Position numbers and translations under genes: made by a program. This document shows positions 16,992 through 26,340 of a stretch of DNA of 64,000 nt, piece by piece. Numbering within the stretch: the stretch's first letter is position 1; every line of letters begins with the position of its first letter. The stretch is from Pseudobacteriovorax sp. (lineage in GTDB: Bacteria; Bdellovibrionota_B; Oligoflexia; Oligoflexales; Oligoflexaceae). Under the pieces are notes generated by a model. That model was not told where the DNA came from, did not search any database, and saw only the letters and a program-made list of their open reading frames with translations. The stretch spans positions 1 to 64,000 of the forward strand of contig JABSRP010000014.1 in the NCBI GenBank assembly GCA_013215145.1, written 5' to 3'.

Positions 16992-17681
16992 ATGGTAAGT
17001 CACTCACTTTTTATTCCTGTAGAGGGTTCCCATAATCTTGAAGTCATAACTAATAAGTACGAGCAAAGATCTCCAGCAATCCTGTTTCTACCGGGAATGA
17101 GTGGAAGTGCAAATACCTGGGCCAATGACCTCGATCTTATCCCAGACACCTTTGCTCTTACTATGAGCTTTCGCGGTAGAGGTAAAAGTAGCTCTCCTAA
17201 CTCTGGCTACGGTCACAAACATCACGCCGAGGATATTAAGTCAGTTTGCAGTCACTTCCAACTAAAGCGCCCTATCATCGTCGCTAATTCGGCGTCAAGC
17301 TATTGGTCGTTATTATTTGCACAGAGTTATCGCATCGGTGGACTCATCATAATCGATAAACTCCCAGCAAGCCGAGGAATTCCCGAAGAAACATTAACAA
17401 TATGGCTGAAAGATGTGAACTTACCCTTCTCCAACGAAGTGGCTAAAGCATTACATGGTGAACTAAAACCGGAGGACGGCACCCATTTACTCCATAACTT
17501 AGATTGCAAGACGACACTATTGTTTGGGGGTAAAAAGGGCAGCCATATCACTGAAGATGAACTAATCTTCCTATCCAAGTATCATCCCGATCTTCGACAA
17601 GTCAAACTACCAAATTCGGGTCATGGAGTGGCACTTGAGGATACAGATATTCTAGTCAATGAAATACACAAGCTGATCTAA
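16992..17681 (+). CDS. Alpha/beta hydrolase
   Basis: This 229-residue cytoplasmic protein has an alpha/beta-hydrolase fold: FLPGMSGSANTW (oxyanion region, 33-44), SFRGRGKS (59-66), a nucleophile elbow ANSAS with S100, and the catalytic His in SGHG (H211). The usual acid-residue position is replaced by GGKKGSHI, so the third member of the triad is unclear. It has no signal peptide. It is the last gene of the ABC operon and is followed by a strong terminator. It may act on the transported compound or a modified form of it. Confidence 0.8.
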   Translation: MVSHSLFIPVEGSHNLEVITNKYEQRSPAILFLPGMSGSANTWANDLDLIPDTFALTMSFRGRGKSSSPNSGYGHKHHAEDIKSVCSHFQLKRPIIVANSASSYWSLLFAQSYRIGGLIIIDKLPASRGIPEETLTIWLKDVNLPFSNEVAKALHGELKPEDGTHLLHNLDCKTTLLFGGKKGSHITEDELIFLSKYHPDLRQVKLPNSGHGVALEDTDILVNEIHKLI

Positions 17682-17690
17682 ACAAAATAG

Positions 17691-17712
17691 AAGGGCCACA
17701 AGTGGCCTTTTT
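17691..17712 (+). terminator. Intrinsic terminator of the ABC/hydrolase operon
   Basis: GGCCAC (17694-17699) pairs with GTGGCC (17702-17707) around a two-base AA loop. The stem extends through G-U and A-T pairs and runs into TTTTT. It begins ten bases after the hydrolase stop. The A-rich left flank gives it some bidirectional character, so it could also serve the convergent glycosyltransferase operon. Confidence 0.8.
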
Positions 17713-17731
17713 ATGATCATAGTAGCTATAA

Positions 17732-18892
17732 CTAATGGGATCTTACGTTGAGCTTAGTCTTAACCAGATCGAACATTTCCAGATTCTTCTTAGCGACGGC
17801 TTCGGCAGAAAATTTTCGATTGACTCGATCGAGGGCTATCTGGATTAACTCTTGCCGTAGGCTATCCGAGTCCATCATCCTCTCAATCTTACTAGCCAAG
17901 TCTTTCGGGTTTCCCTCTCTAAAGGTCAACCCAGCATCATCAACCACGGAGGGTAATTCACCAGAGTCAGATACCAAGACATTGATTCCAGATGCCATGG
18001 CTTCTGAAATGACACGAGTTGGCCCTTGTTCTTTCCAGTTTGCTCTGGTGAGAGAAGGTAGGCACATGACGTCACTAGCTTTAAAATATTTAGGCATCTC
18101 TGTTGAGGGCACAAAGGGAATTAGCGTGACCCTAGACTGAAGCTTGTGCCTATCAACCAAACTCTGCAAAGTTTCAAAATAGGAACCTGAACCAAGAATC
18201 AAAATCTTAACGTTACGATGAAGCAGATGCGTAGCGGCATCTATCAAGGTTTGAAAGCCTTTTTCCTCGACGATACGTCCTGCACCTAAGACGACGAAAG
18301 TATCGGGATCAATGCCAAGCAGCGAGCGAGCATTTGCTTTCATTGCCGGAGTAGTCCTTTGGTACATAGAGATATCCACTCCAACTTGAGGAACATGGAA
18401 AAATTCTCCCTTGTACCCTTTGAGACGAATGGATGCTTCCGCAGAGTCATTACCGACAACGGCCAGGGCCGAATTACGAAAGACATATTGCTCAATCATA
18501 CGAAAGGGCAGTGGATAGCGTTTATGAATGTTCTGCCAAGCAAAAAATAAACAGGGTATCTTCATAGACTTCGCTATCTTGAATACTTGATAGGTTACAA
18601 ATGAATAGTGCTCCTCTTCAACATTTAGGATATCGGGTTTGAATTCCGCAATGGCACGCTTCAATCCAAGGTAAAAATGAAAGTGATTTTTACCATTGAA
18701 CTTTATAGGAAGCTGGCGACTCCAGTAGCCGGAGTCTTTTTCAGAGAGCGATGATTCGTATTCAATATTCGCCCATTTATTAGGGCAGATGAGTCCAATC
18801 TCCCATTCGGAGGACCGGGACATGATTTCAAATTTTTTTCGATTTGATGCCGACACATAAGGCTTCGATATAGTTAGAACCCTCGTAGGCAT
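17732..18892 (-). CDS. Glycosyltransferase family 4
   Basis: This 386-residue GT-B glycosyltransferase carries the family 4 donor-site features: GAGRIVEEKGF at 203-213 and EQGPTRVISEAMASG at 288-302 (the glutamate-rich nucleotide-sugar site). The N-terminal domain (residues 1-180) is the acceptor half. No membrane span is apparent, so it works at the inner face of the membrane. It is the last gene of a minus-strand operon with four sugar-modifying proteins, so it probably transfers the modified sugar made by them to a surface glycan or a secondary acceptor. Start is ATG, 18 bases after the upstream gene's stop. Confidence 0.9.
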   Translation of the reverse strand: MPTRVLTISKPYVSASNRKKFEIMSRSSEWEIGLICPNKWANIEYESSLSEKDSGYWSRQLPIKFNGKNHFHFYLGLKRAIAEFKPDILNVEEEHYSFVTYQVFKIAKSMKIPCLFFAWQNIHKRYPLPFRMIEQYVFRNSALAVVGNDSAEASIRLKGYKGEFFHVPQVGVDISMYQRTTPAMKANARSLLGIDPDTFVVLGAGRIVEEKGFQTLIDAATHLLHRNVKILILGSGSYFETLQSLVDRHKLQSRVTLIPFVPSTEMPKYFKASDVMCLPSLTRANWKEQGPTRVISEAMASGINVLVSDSGELPSVVDDAGLTFREGNPKDLASKIERMMDSDSLRQELIQIALDRVNRKFSAEAVAKKNLEMFDLVKTKLNVRSH

Positions 18893-18910
18893 ATTAAGTC
18901 CTTCCCAAAG

Positions 18911-19858
18911 TCAGTGTGATATCGCATTTTTGTGAGCTTTATCCAATAGTAAAGTAATATCGTGTGCTAGCTGGAGCCCCTCTTCACTAATGAGCTCCCC
19001 CTGGATGAGTCGTACCCAAGAGTCAAACAGGTTCTCCATAGGGCTAAGACTATCTATGGGAACGACTTTACCATCGAGTTTAAGCTTCTCAGAGAGACAG
19101 TCATTTAATTCTATAGTTCCATCTCTCCCTTTGACGATAAAATTTCTTTGTTTATAAGGAAAACCATTCCCACAGTGAATCGTGGCTTGCACCTCACCAA
19201 AAGAGAGTTCTACCGTATAGTTTTCGGCCATTGAATGACAGTCTTGTATTTTCCTATCAATCGAGGCAGTCACACGATCTGGAGTTTGTTTCAGACAACT
19301 CAAGACAAGAGAAAGATCATGAGGGCCATAATCCCAAAGTGCTGAATAGTCTTTCCTAAAAGGTCCAATGGATCCTCCGAAACTTTCTATGGATTCTATC
19401 GGGCCGATATGTTCCAAAAGCTGTTTTAGCTTTCTAAATCCTGAATGAAATAAATGAATATGATTGACCAAAACAGGGCTTTTAGTCTCCTTCGATAAAG
19501 CTAATAGATTTTGACTTTCACGAACATCTAAGGTCAGAGGTTTTTCAACGATCACAGGCTTCTTGATTTTTAGGCATTGTTCTAGGATTTTCCCATGAGT
19601 TGACGGTGGAGTTGCAATCACAACCCCATGTAAACTTGGGTCAGCAACCAGCTCTTGCCAGTCGTTTGTAATCGTTGTGGCGTTTTGGATTTGCGGACCT
19701 AGCAGCTCAGGTTTTTGGCTTGTGGCCAAGTATCGTAGACTCACTTTAGGGTGAGAGCGTATCACCCTTTCGTACACCTTTCCCCAACTGCCAAATCCAA
19801 TCAGACCAACTTGGATAGGATCATTATGAATCACTATAGTTCTCAAGCGCCCAATCAA
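18911..19858 (-). CDS. Gfo/Idh/MocA-family oxidoreductase
   Basis: This 315-residue NAD(P)-dependent sugar oxidoreductase has the Rossmann motif GFGSWG (21-26) and the family EKP motif (105-107), followed by the C-terminal alpha/beta domain with the YGPHDLSLVL segment. In deoxysugar clusters such proteins oxidise or reduce a sugar-nucleotide ring carbon, often C3. As given it overlaps the upstream gene by 35 bases. A GTG at codon 9 (19834) would shorten the overlap and still keep the Rossmann strand, so the start is uncertain. It sits between the glycosyltransferase and the epimerase/dehydratase genes. Confidence 0.88.
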   Translation of the reverse strand: MIGRLRTIVIHNDPIQVGLIGFGSWGKVYERVIRSHPKVSLRYLATSQKPELLGPQIQNATTITNDWQELVADPSLHGVVIATPPSTHGKILEQCLKIKKPVIVEKPLTLDVRESQNLLALSKETKSPVLVNHIHLFHSGFRKLKQLLEHIGPIESIESFGGSIGPFRKDYSALWDYGPHDLSLVLSCLKQTPDRVTASIDRKIQDCHSMAENYTVELSFGEVQATIHCGNGFPYKQRNFIVKGRDGTIELNDCLSEKLKLDGKVVPIDSLSPMENLFDSWVRLIQGELISEEGLQLAHDITLLLDKAHKNAISH

Positions 19859-20882
19859 AGAAACGACGAAGCCCCTGACTCAAGCTTACCTGCGGATCAT
19901 ACCCAAGTTGCAGCTGAGCCTTTCTGATGTCGGGACATCGTCTATTGGGTTCATCTGCCGGATAGGAGTCAGGATACTCAATGACATCTGTGGAAACTTT
20001 GATCTCCATAGTTCTTTGGATTTCTTTAGCCAAATCAAGCATCGAAATTTCAGGCTTAGGATTGCCAATATTATAAGGCTCTCCCGGCACTCCCTTGGCG
20101 GCTATTCTCAAAAAACCACCAATGGCATCGCTTATGTAGCAGAAGGTTCGTGTTTGATTTCCCGATCCATAGACCTTCAAAGCTTGCTTCTTTTTGATGC
20201 GACTAGCAAAATTTGGTAGAACCCGATAATCATTCTCTTGCATGCCCGGCCCAAATACGTTGAAAGGCCTCACCATATTGGTGTGAACTCCGTACTCTTG
20301 ATGATAAATTTGGCAGAGAGTTTCTCCCAATCGCTTACTTTCATCATAACAAGCGCGAGGCCCCAGACAGGCAACGTTGCCCCGATACTGTTCCCCTGTT
20401 GGGACATTTTCAGGATCAGGGTCACCATAAATTTCGCTGCTACTAAAAAACAAATACTTTGCTCGTTTTTGTCGAGCTAGTTCAAGCATATGTTTTGAGC
20501 CAAGCACCGCGACATCAAGTGTCATAAGTGGATTTGCGCGGTAGTAAAAAGGACTTGCGATTCCTGCAGAGTGAAGGATGAAGTCCACATCCTCTTCAAT
20601 AGACAAAGGTTCAATAACGTTATGTTTAATGAAAGTCTGTCCAGGACGATCAATACATGATTCCCCCAGCTTTCCAGCTGTAATAAAGTTATCGGCTCCG
20701 ATAAATTTGCAAGGTTTGTCTAGTACATGCTCATTCAAGTAGTGAAAGGTCTCGGAAATATAGCGACCCAAAAAACCTCGGGAGCCTGTCATTAGAATTG
20801 TCTTTCCTGAAAACTCCTGAGCCACATCTTCGAGTCCCTCAGAAATTTCCTTTAAGTCTTTTTGTAGAACGAATTCACTCAT
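19824..20882 (-). CDS. NAD-dependent sugar-nucleotide epimerase/dehydratase
   Basis: This 352-residue extended SDR has the dinucleotide motif TGSRGFLG (32-39), the active-site segment SSSE (147-150) and the catalytic YDESK (Y179, K183). The stretch CLGPRACYDESKR is like UDP-xylose synthase and related decarboxylases/dehydratases. It probably acts on UDP- or dTDP-activated sugars to give a 4-keto intermediate for the neighbouring reductase, methyltransferase and epimerase. It overlaps the methyltransferase gene by 4 bases. About 25 N-terminal residues precede the Rossmann fold, which is slightly long for the family. Confidence 0.9.
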   Translation of the reverse strand: MSEFVLQKDLKEISEGLEDVAQEFSGKTILMTGSRGFLGRYISETFHYLNEHVLDKPCKFIGADNFITAGKLGESCIDRPGQTFIKHNVIEPLSIEEDVDFILHSAGIASPFYYRANPLMTLDVAVLGSKHMLELARQKRAKYLFFSSSEIYGDPDPENVPTGEQYRGNVACLGPRACYDESKRLGETLCQIYHQEYGVHTNMVRPFNVFGPGMQENDYRVLPNFASRIKKKQALKVYGSGNQTRTFCYISDAIGGFLRIAAKGVPGEPYNIGNPKPEISMLDLAKEIQRTMEIKVSTDVIEYPDSYPADEPNRRCPDIRKAQLQLGYDPQVSLSQGLRRFFDWALENYSDS

Positions 20883-22123
20883 GAGATCACCTCAACATGG
20901 GGTAATGGTGTTATGAAATGCCCGCCGTTTGTCATAAAATCGCTGTGTTTTTCGATGATTGGTTTTGCAAAATTCCAAGCTAAAATTAGGATATAGTCCG
21001 GCTTCTTTGTTTGGATGACGGTTGCTGGCAAGACAGGAATATGAAAGCCCGGAGTATAAAGGTTTTGCTTGAGATGACTATCATCGATAATATAGTCCAC
21101 AAGGCTAGCATCAATACCGAAGTGATGCATAAGCGTGGTCGCTTTTGCCGGAGCGCCGAAACCAGCGACCCTTTTACCTTGAGCTCTCAAATCGAGAAGA
21201 AGCTCCTTAAGTTCCTTTCCAATATTGTCTATCCGCTCACCGAAGTCTTGAAAGGTTTCTGCCTTGTCCAGTCCTGCCTCAGATTCTAATTGGATCATTT
21301 CGTTGACAGAGTTTTTGATAGGGTGCGAGCCACCCTTAAGCTGTGCAATCGCTCGCAGCGAGCCCCCATGAGTATCTACTCTTTGGGCATCAATCAACTC
21401 CATACCATGCCGCTCAAAAAAGATTTTCAATGCTTTCACAGAGTGATAGCAAAGGTGCTCATGATACATCGTATCGAAAAGAGTCTTTTCGAAGACATCT
21501 AACAGATAGGAAACCTCGAATGAGAATATTCCATTATCATCAAGAAGTACCTTGATACCTTCCACGATCTCTGAAAGGTCGTCAATATGGGCGAAAACAT
21601 TGTTCGCGACAACTATTTGAGCTTTCCCGAGTTCCTGCGAAATCTCATGGGCTACGGTTTGATTGAAGAAATCTGCTCGCGTAGGTATGCCCTGATCACT
21701 AGCATTTTTTGCTATATCGATGGCAGGATCAACTCCCTGTACCCTCATCCCCATTCCCTTGAAAAACTTAAGTAACGTGCCATCATTACTACCTATGTCT
21801 ACCACAAGGGCATCTTTTTCTACGGCATACGAACGAGTCAATGCACTGGCATAGTCACGGAAGTGATTCACAAATACAGGGGACGTGCCGGAGACATAGA
21901 CATACTTGCGAAATAAAATATTTGGATCGACGACATCAACAAGCTGGAGGTGTGTACACTCCTCGCAAAACGCTAAATCCAGAGGATAGCACTTCTGTTT
22001 ATTGGCAAGTTCGTCAGCTCCGACAAAGTTGTTTGCCGGAGGGGTTGGCGTCAGGGACAGAACCGTCGTCAAATGAGTGGACCCGCATAAGCGACAGGTG
22101 TCTCTTTTGTAATAGTGTTCCAC
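20879..22123 (-). CDS. Sugar C-methyltransferase (TylCIII/NovU-like)
   Basis: This 414-residue methyltransferase has three parts: an N-terminal zinc site with Cys10, Cys13, Cys53 and Cys56 (CRLCG ... CEECTHLQL), a SAM-binding domain with VVDIGSNDGTLL (107-118), and a C-terminal Rossmann-like domain with GFGAPAKATTLMHHFG. This architecture is that of C-methyltransferases that add a methyl branch to 4-keto deoxysugars. It lies directly between a cupin epimerase-like gene (adjacent, no gap) and the epimerase/dehydratase gene (4-base overlap), supporting a role in a branched sugar. Start is ATG. Confidence 0.88.
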   Translation of the reverse strand: MEHYYKRDTCRLCGSTHLTTVLSLTPTPPANNFVGADELANKQKCYPLDLAFCEECTHLQLVDVVDPNILFRKYVYVSGTSPVFVNHFRDYASALTRSYAVEKDALVVDIGSNDGTLLKFFKGMGMRVQGVDPAIDIAKNASDQGIPTRADFFNQTVAHEISQELGKAQIVVANNVFAHIDDLSEIVEGIKVLLDDNGIFSFEVSYLLDVFEKTLFDTMYHEHLCYHSVKALKIFFERHGMELIDAQRVDTHGGSLRAIAQLKGGSHPIKNSVNEMIQLESEAGLDKAETFQDFGERIDNIGKELKELLLDLRAQGKRVAGFGAPAKATTLMHHFGIDASLVDYIIDDSHLKQNLYTPGFHIPVLPATVIQTKKPDYILILAWNFAKPIIEKHSDFMTNGGHFITPLPHVEVIS

Positions 22124-22591
22124 TTAGTTTTTTGCTCCCAGCACTTCTTCAGGGTAGAGTTTGATGCGAGTGATGTCGTTTTCGTAAACCTCTTGATCAC
22201 GAGAGTTTTTACCCAGGCACAAAAACTTTGTGTCTTCCGGAAAAACCATGGCATGCTCCACCATGGGAGGTGTAAAAAATGTTTGTCCAGTTTTTACCAG
22301 AGTATGCTTTGGTGGGTTACTATCACCAACGGGGCGATGGTAGTAGTCTATCGAACCTGAAATGACTAGACAGTAGTGCCAGTCAGTCTTGTGAAAGTGA
22401 TTGGCTCGGACAGTACCTTTTTTTGATTCAATCATAACTGCGCTCTTCATGTCTTCATCAACCAATGGTTGGATGACACCGCGCTCATCTTTGTGTGGTA
22501 CTTCTAATTCTACGATGGGGTCATCGAGAAATTGTTTGTTAAGGCTTCTCAGTTCACCCACATGCGTTGATTCTCGATTACTCGTTTCCAT
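22124..22591 (-). CDS. Cupin sugar-isomerase/epimerase-like protein (WxcM-like)
   Basis: This 155-residue protein is a single cupin with the metal or ligand segment RANHFHKTDWHYCLVISGS (residues 66-84) and a second half ending PPMVEHAMVF. This is close to WxcM-like/FdtA sugar isomerase domains and dTDP-sugar 3,5-epimerases. It is the first gene of the minus-strand sugar operon and abuts the methyltransferase with no spacing. It probably isomerises the keto-sugar made by the epimerase/dehydratase. Which carbon is moved cannot be read from the sequence. Confidence 0.82.
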   Translation of the reverse strand: METSNRESTHVGELRSLNKQFLDDPIVELEVPHKDERGVIQPLVDEDMKSAVMIESKKGTVRANHFHKTDWHYCLVISGSIDYYHRPVGDSNPPKHTLVKTGQTFFTPPMVEHAMVFPEDTKFLCLGKNSRDQEVYENDITRIKLYPEEVLGAKN

Positions 22592-22868
22592 GGATTTCCT
22601 TCCGTTGAATTGCGTGTCTAGTCGTCTCTTGTTTAAAAAATGTAGTTCAAGACCCTTTGTGAATCAAGTTTTTTGCAGATTGACACCGAAACATCTTTTT
22701 TACGTAGCTTAAAAGTAGTGCGTTGTTTCGCGCGCTCGAAGAAACCAACCATGAGACCAGTTTTTAATTCATGAATATATTTCAGATATAAGAAAGTCGA
22801 TGCAAAAATTGCGATGAATCAAAAATCGCAACGACCGATAAGTCTGTATTAGACTGGAGGAGAGCCCA

Positions 22869-25721
22869 CTGGTAGCGAAGTCCGTAATAATTCTGAGTAT
22901 TTGCCTACTATTCCAATCGTTGAATGCTTGGGGTCTAGTCATCAATGCGCAATCCCAGAAGGACCAAAATTCATTCTTACTAAAAGGTAATGTCAAAGTA
23001 GCCCTGGGGGAATTACTCGAAACCATCGATGGTGAGCGATTCGAAGGTCTCGAGACCAGGGTTTTGGATCGTTCGCAAAGCCCAAAGGACCCAAACTTTG
23101 GGACCTTTGTTGTCCGAGTAACGGGACTCGAAAGCGATCGGACATACGGTGTTTTGCAAGGTGCTGTCTTTAACTCATCGCGAATCTTTTGGTTGGCAGA
23201 TGGAACAGCATCTAGTGTAGAAATATTAAGGTTTGCCAAGCCCGGCAACGGATCTCCAGAAGCTGGATTCGGAACCTACTCACCCATATTCTATAAGAGT
23301 TTCGTACCCAAAGCTAAAAACGGATATCTGCTTGTCCAGTACTCCTCAAATCGGCCACAAAATTCAGGTGGTCTGGTTGGTTTCACACAGCCGATTGAAC
23401 TAGGAAATCACGAAGACTTAAGCCGTAAATTTGCCAACCATACCACGGAAGCTTATTTTGTTCTCGGTATGTATATTTTGCTATTTTTCTACAATCTATC
23501 CATCTTCATCCAAAGGCCTGGTGACAAAGGATCGCTAGCTATTGCGGTCATCGCCTTTGGTTTCTGCTGCCGCCACATAGCTACCTCAGGTATCCTTAAT
23601 TTGCTGATCCCTATTTCTGAAGACACGGCAAGACTAACGGGCGTTTTGATGACGACATCTCCTGCCATTGCAACCGGTTCGTTGCTCGTGCTTGTGAGAG
23701 TTATCTTTCCTGAAAGCAATTGGCGCTATATGTCAAATCTCTTGTTGCTACCATACCCATTTATCATACTTGGAACCCTTGCTCTCGACTTTACGCAAAA
23801 CATGTTGATCTGGACTCAGATCACCTACTTTGAAATCGTCTCCGGAATTTATTGTATCGCCGTCATGGTAAGAGCCCTGATTCGTCGAGAAATCGGTTCC
23901 GTTCTAGCGTCTATTGGTATGTTTTTTCTCATCGCCTGTCATTGCTTCGATGGTCTGATTGCATTACAGATTGTAGAGTCGAGCTTCTATACAGGTCACT
24001 ATAGTATGGTTCTATTTATTTTTTGTCAGTCGCTCATCTTGGGAAAACGCTTTGCCCTCACTTACCAGGAATCTCAGACAATGTCTTTGGAACTCCAAGA
24101 CAAGAACGAATCTCTCTTAGCCCAACAATCCCATATCAAGGCCCTCAATGAAGAGTTGAATTTGCACAATGAAAAACTTGAGGATTTGGTCTTAGAAAAA
24201 ACGCGAGATATACGATCTATACTTAATTCCATTGAACAAGGTATTGTTACCATAACAACCGCTCAAGGCAATATTGGAGAAGAAAGCTCTCGATTCTTCC
24301 AACAGCTATTTCCAGAATACAAAACAGAACTCAACCAAGACATCATCGATCTTTGTTTTTCGAAAATGGAGTTTTCCAAGGATCAACTCAATCAGATTCG
24401 AGCCCGCATAAACTCCATCGTCAAAGAGCCTGATTTTGCATTTATAGCGAATTCCGCAGAATTGCCGAGACAGGGTTACCGCACATTAGGTAACAAAAGG
24501 CAAAACTTCGAATTAGATTGGAATGCCATACTCAATGAAGAGTCTGAAACTGTAGAGAAAATCCTTCTCACTGTGAGAGATGTGACGTCTTTGGCAGAAT
24601 TGAAGGAAGCTTCCCAAAGGCAGGAACTTGAACTCGTTATGATTACAGAGATTATAGGGGTATCATCCATAAAGTTTGCCCAATTTTTGCGAGACAGCTC
24701 AAATCTCATTTTGGATAGCGAGTCTTGTCTAACTCGATTTAACGACACTGGTGAAGGCATGAACTGCCTTTATCGTAATATCCACACACTAAAAGGAGTG
24801 GCGAGAGGCTTTCGACTCAATTTTTTGACTGAGGCCATCCACAACTTAGAAGAGCACATAAAGGCCCAGCAGCAGGGTCAGGTTAGCGACTTAAGCGATA
24901 TAGAAAACCATCTGCGCCATTTGAAACATTTGTTGGGCGAGTACCGCGATTTAAACAATAACAAACTGGGACGATTGCAGAGTATCAACGATGAGCTCAT
25001 CGCGGTCCCACGCGACGAATTAGTAAAGGGGCTTAAACTTCTCGAAAGTATCAACCCAAAGCCACTGCCTCAACGGGATCAACTGAACCTACAGGCCTTT
25101 CAAAACCAAATGATTGGAATGGCGTATCTATCCTTCCGCGAGGTCATTGAGGATCAAATCGACTCCATGGAAAGCATTGCCGCCGAACTCGGCAAAGACT
25201 CGCCAATGATCGTTATTGACGATAACGATATCCACTTCAGCCATAGCTCCCGAGATTTACTTAATAAGATCTATACTCATTTAATCAGAAATGCCTTGGA
25301 TCACGGCATCGAGTCACGAGACGAGAGATTGGCACTAGGCAAGATTCCTAGAGGGTGCCTTTTCTTCTATATCCAACTAGAAGACGATCGTATTATCATC
25401 GATATGCATGACGATGGACGTGGTTTAGACCATGGTAACATCATTCGCAAAGCTCAGTCCGCGGGAATCCTAAAAACCGAAGATCCATTGAGCAGCCAAC
25501 AAGTGGCAGACCTACTTCTTTTGCCTGGATTCTCAACAACACAAAATATATCAAATATATCAGGGCGTGGAATCGGTCTTGATGCTGTCGAAGCGTTTGC
25601 CAAAAATGCCGGGGGTAACCTCAACATAAAGGTGGTTCCGAGTCGTCATCATTCCCCCCGCCTTCACTTTGTTTTAGAGATTCCGCTGAGTTTAGGTACC
25701 AAAATTAGTCAAGTGGCCTAG
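22869..25721 (+). CDS. 7TM-DISM sensor with HPt and CheA-like kinase
   Basis: This large membrane kinase is 950 residues from the start proposed here. Order: signal peptide; beta-rich extracellular sensor (about 20-185, 7TMR-DISM type); seven membrane spans (about 190-400); a coiled coil (about 400-445); a PAS-like region ending VRDVTSL; an HPt domain with the phospho-accepting H639 in NIHTLKG; and a HATPase with N-box IRNALDHGIE (N808), HDDGRGLD and GRGIGLD. The only standard start in frame (TTG at 22920) would lose most of the signal peptide. CTG at 22869 has GGAGGAG six bases upstream and gives VAKSVIILSICLLFQSLNA. There is no receiver domain, so a separate response regulator is needed. 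Confidence 0.85.
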   Translation: MVAKSVIILSICLLFQSLNAWGLVINAQSQKDQNSFLLKGNVKVALGELLETIDGERFEGLETRVLDRSQSPKDPNFGTFVVRVTGLESDRTYGVLQGAVFNSSRIFWLADGTASSVEILRFAKPGNGSPEAGFGTYSPIFYKSFVPKAKNGYLLVQYSSNRPQNSGGLVGFTQPIELGNHEDLSRKFANHTTEAYFVLGMYILLFFYNLSIFIQRPGDKGSLAIAVIAFGFCCRHIATSGILNLLIPISEDTARLTGVLMTTSPAIATGSLLVLVRVIFPESNWRYMSNLLLLPYPFIILGTLALDFTQNMLIWTQITYFEIVSGIYCIAVMVRALIRREIGSVLASIGMFFLIACHCFDGLIALQIVESSFYTGHYSMVLFIFCQSLILGKRFALTYQESQTMSLELQDKNESLLAQQSHIKALNEELNLHNEKLEDLVLEKTRDIRSILNSIEQGIVTITTAQGNIGEESSRFFQQLFPEYKTELNQDIIDLCFSKMEFSKDQLNQIRARINSIVKEPDFAFIANSAELPRQGYRTLGNKRQNFELDWNAILNEESETVEKILLTVRDVTSLAELKEASQRQELELVMITEIIGVSSIKFAQFLRDSSNLILDSESCLTRFNDTGEGMNCLYRNIHTLKGVARGFRLNFLTEAIHNLEEHIKAQQQGQVSDLSDIENHLRHLKHLLGEYRDLNNNKLGRLQSINDELIAVPRDELVKGLKLLESINPKPLPQRDQLNLQAFQNQMIGMAYLSFREVIEDQIDSMESIAAELGKDSPMIVIDDNDIHFSHSSRDLLNKIYTHLIRNALDHGIESRDERLALGKIPRGCLFFYIQLEDDRIIIDMHDDGRGLDHGNIIRKAQSAGILKTEDPLSSQQVADLLLLPGFSTTQNISNISGRGIGLDAVEAFAKNAGGNLNIKVVPSRHHSPRLHFVLEIPLSLGTKISQVA

Positions 25722-25830
25722 CAGGAACAAAAAGCAAATAGCTAACTTTCGGTCGTCATGCTATGGATCAATCATCGAAGCGACAAAAACAACACTAGTA
25801 TTTACACCCAAAGAGATTTCTTAGAAAACC

Positions 25831-26238
25831 ATGACAGACATACATCAAAAACCAAAACTTTCGTTACTGACCTTGGAATTATCTATCTACAGATTGAATT
25901 CTGATGAGAAGATTCCAGATTGGCTAAGTCAAAAGTCTTTTTTTTCCGTCACACGAACTCATGACGAGTTATCTATTGTTTGTCCGCCCGAACCAAAATT
26001 TTCACCCCGCCGTGAAGAAAAAAACTGGCGGGCAATAAAGGTGCAAGGACCTTTAGATTTCAGCCTTACCGGAGTGCTGAAGTCAATAGCTGATCCTTTA
26101 GACCAAGCTAATATCAGTATCTTCGCTATATCAACCTTCGACACCGATTATATTTTGGTAAAAAATCAAAATCTAGAGCAGGCCTTATCAGTACTGAAGT
26201 CCCACGATTTTCAATTCGTCAAAGACGACTGCTCCTAA
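25831..26238 (+). CDS. ACT domain-containing protein
   Basis: This 135-residue protein has two halves: an N-terminal ferredoxin-like half (LSLLTLELSIYRLN onward) and a C-terminal ACT-type half (VQGPLDFSLTGVLKSIADPL, then NISIFAISTFDTDYILVK). It matches the ACT_7/CASTOR-like family of small amino-acid sensors. Members are cytoplasmic and usually of about this length. Its ligand and partner are unknown. It lies 110 bases after the kinase gene and 100 bases before the barrel gene, so it may or may not be part of either transcript. Confidence 0.8.
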   Translation: MTDIHQKPKLSLLTLELSIYRLNSDEKIPDWLSQKSFFSVTRTHDELSIVCPPEPKFSPRREEKNWRAIKVQGPLDFSLTGVLKSIADPLDQANISIFAISTFDTDYILVKNQNLEQALSVLKSHDFQFVKDDCS

Positions 26239-26340
26239 ACCCCCTTCGGCGACTCCAAAAAAAATTGATCTGGCATGTCCTCTTTTATGCGCTTCAATCG
26301 TTTAGCCATTCAAAGGACACAATACATCTTGGAGACCCAC

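Noticed and set aside
25831..26238. ACT protein as part of the sigma/caspase operon
   Set aside because: About 100 bases separate it from the next gene with no overlap, so membership is not supported by spacing alone.
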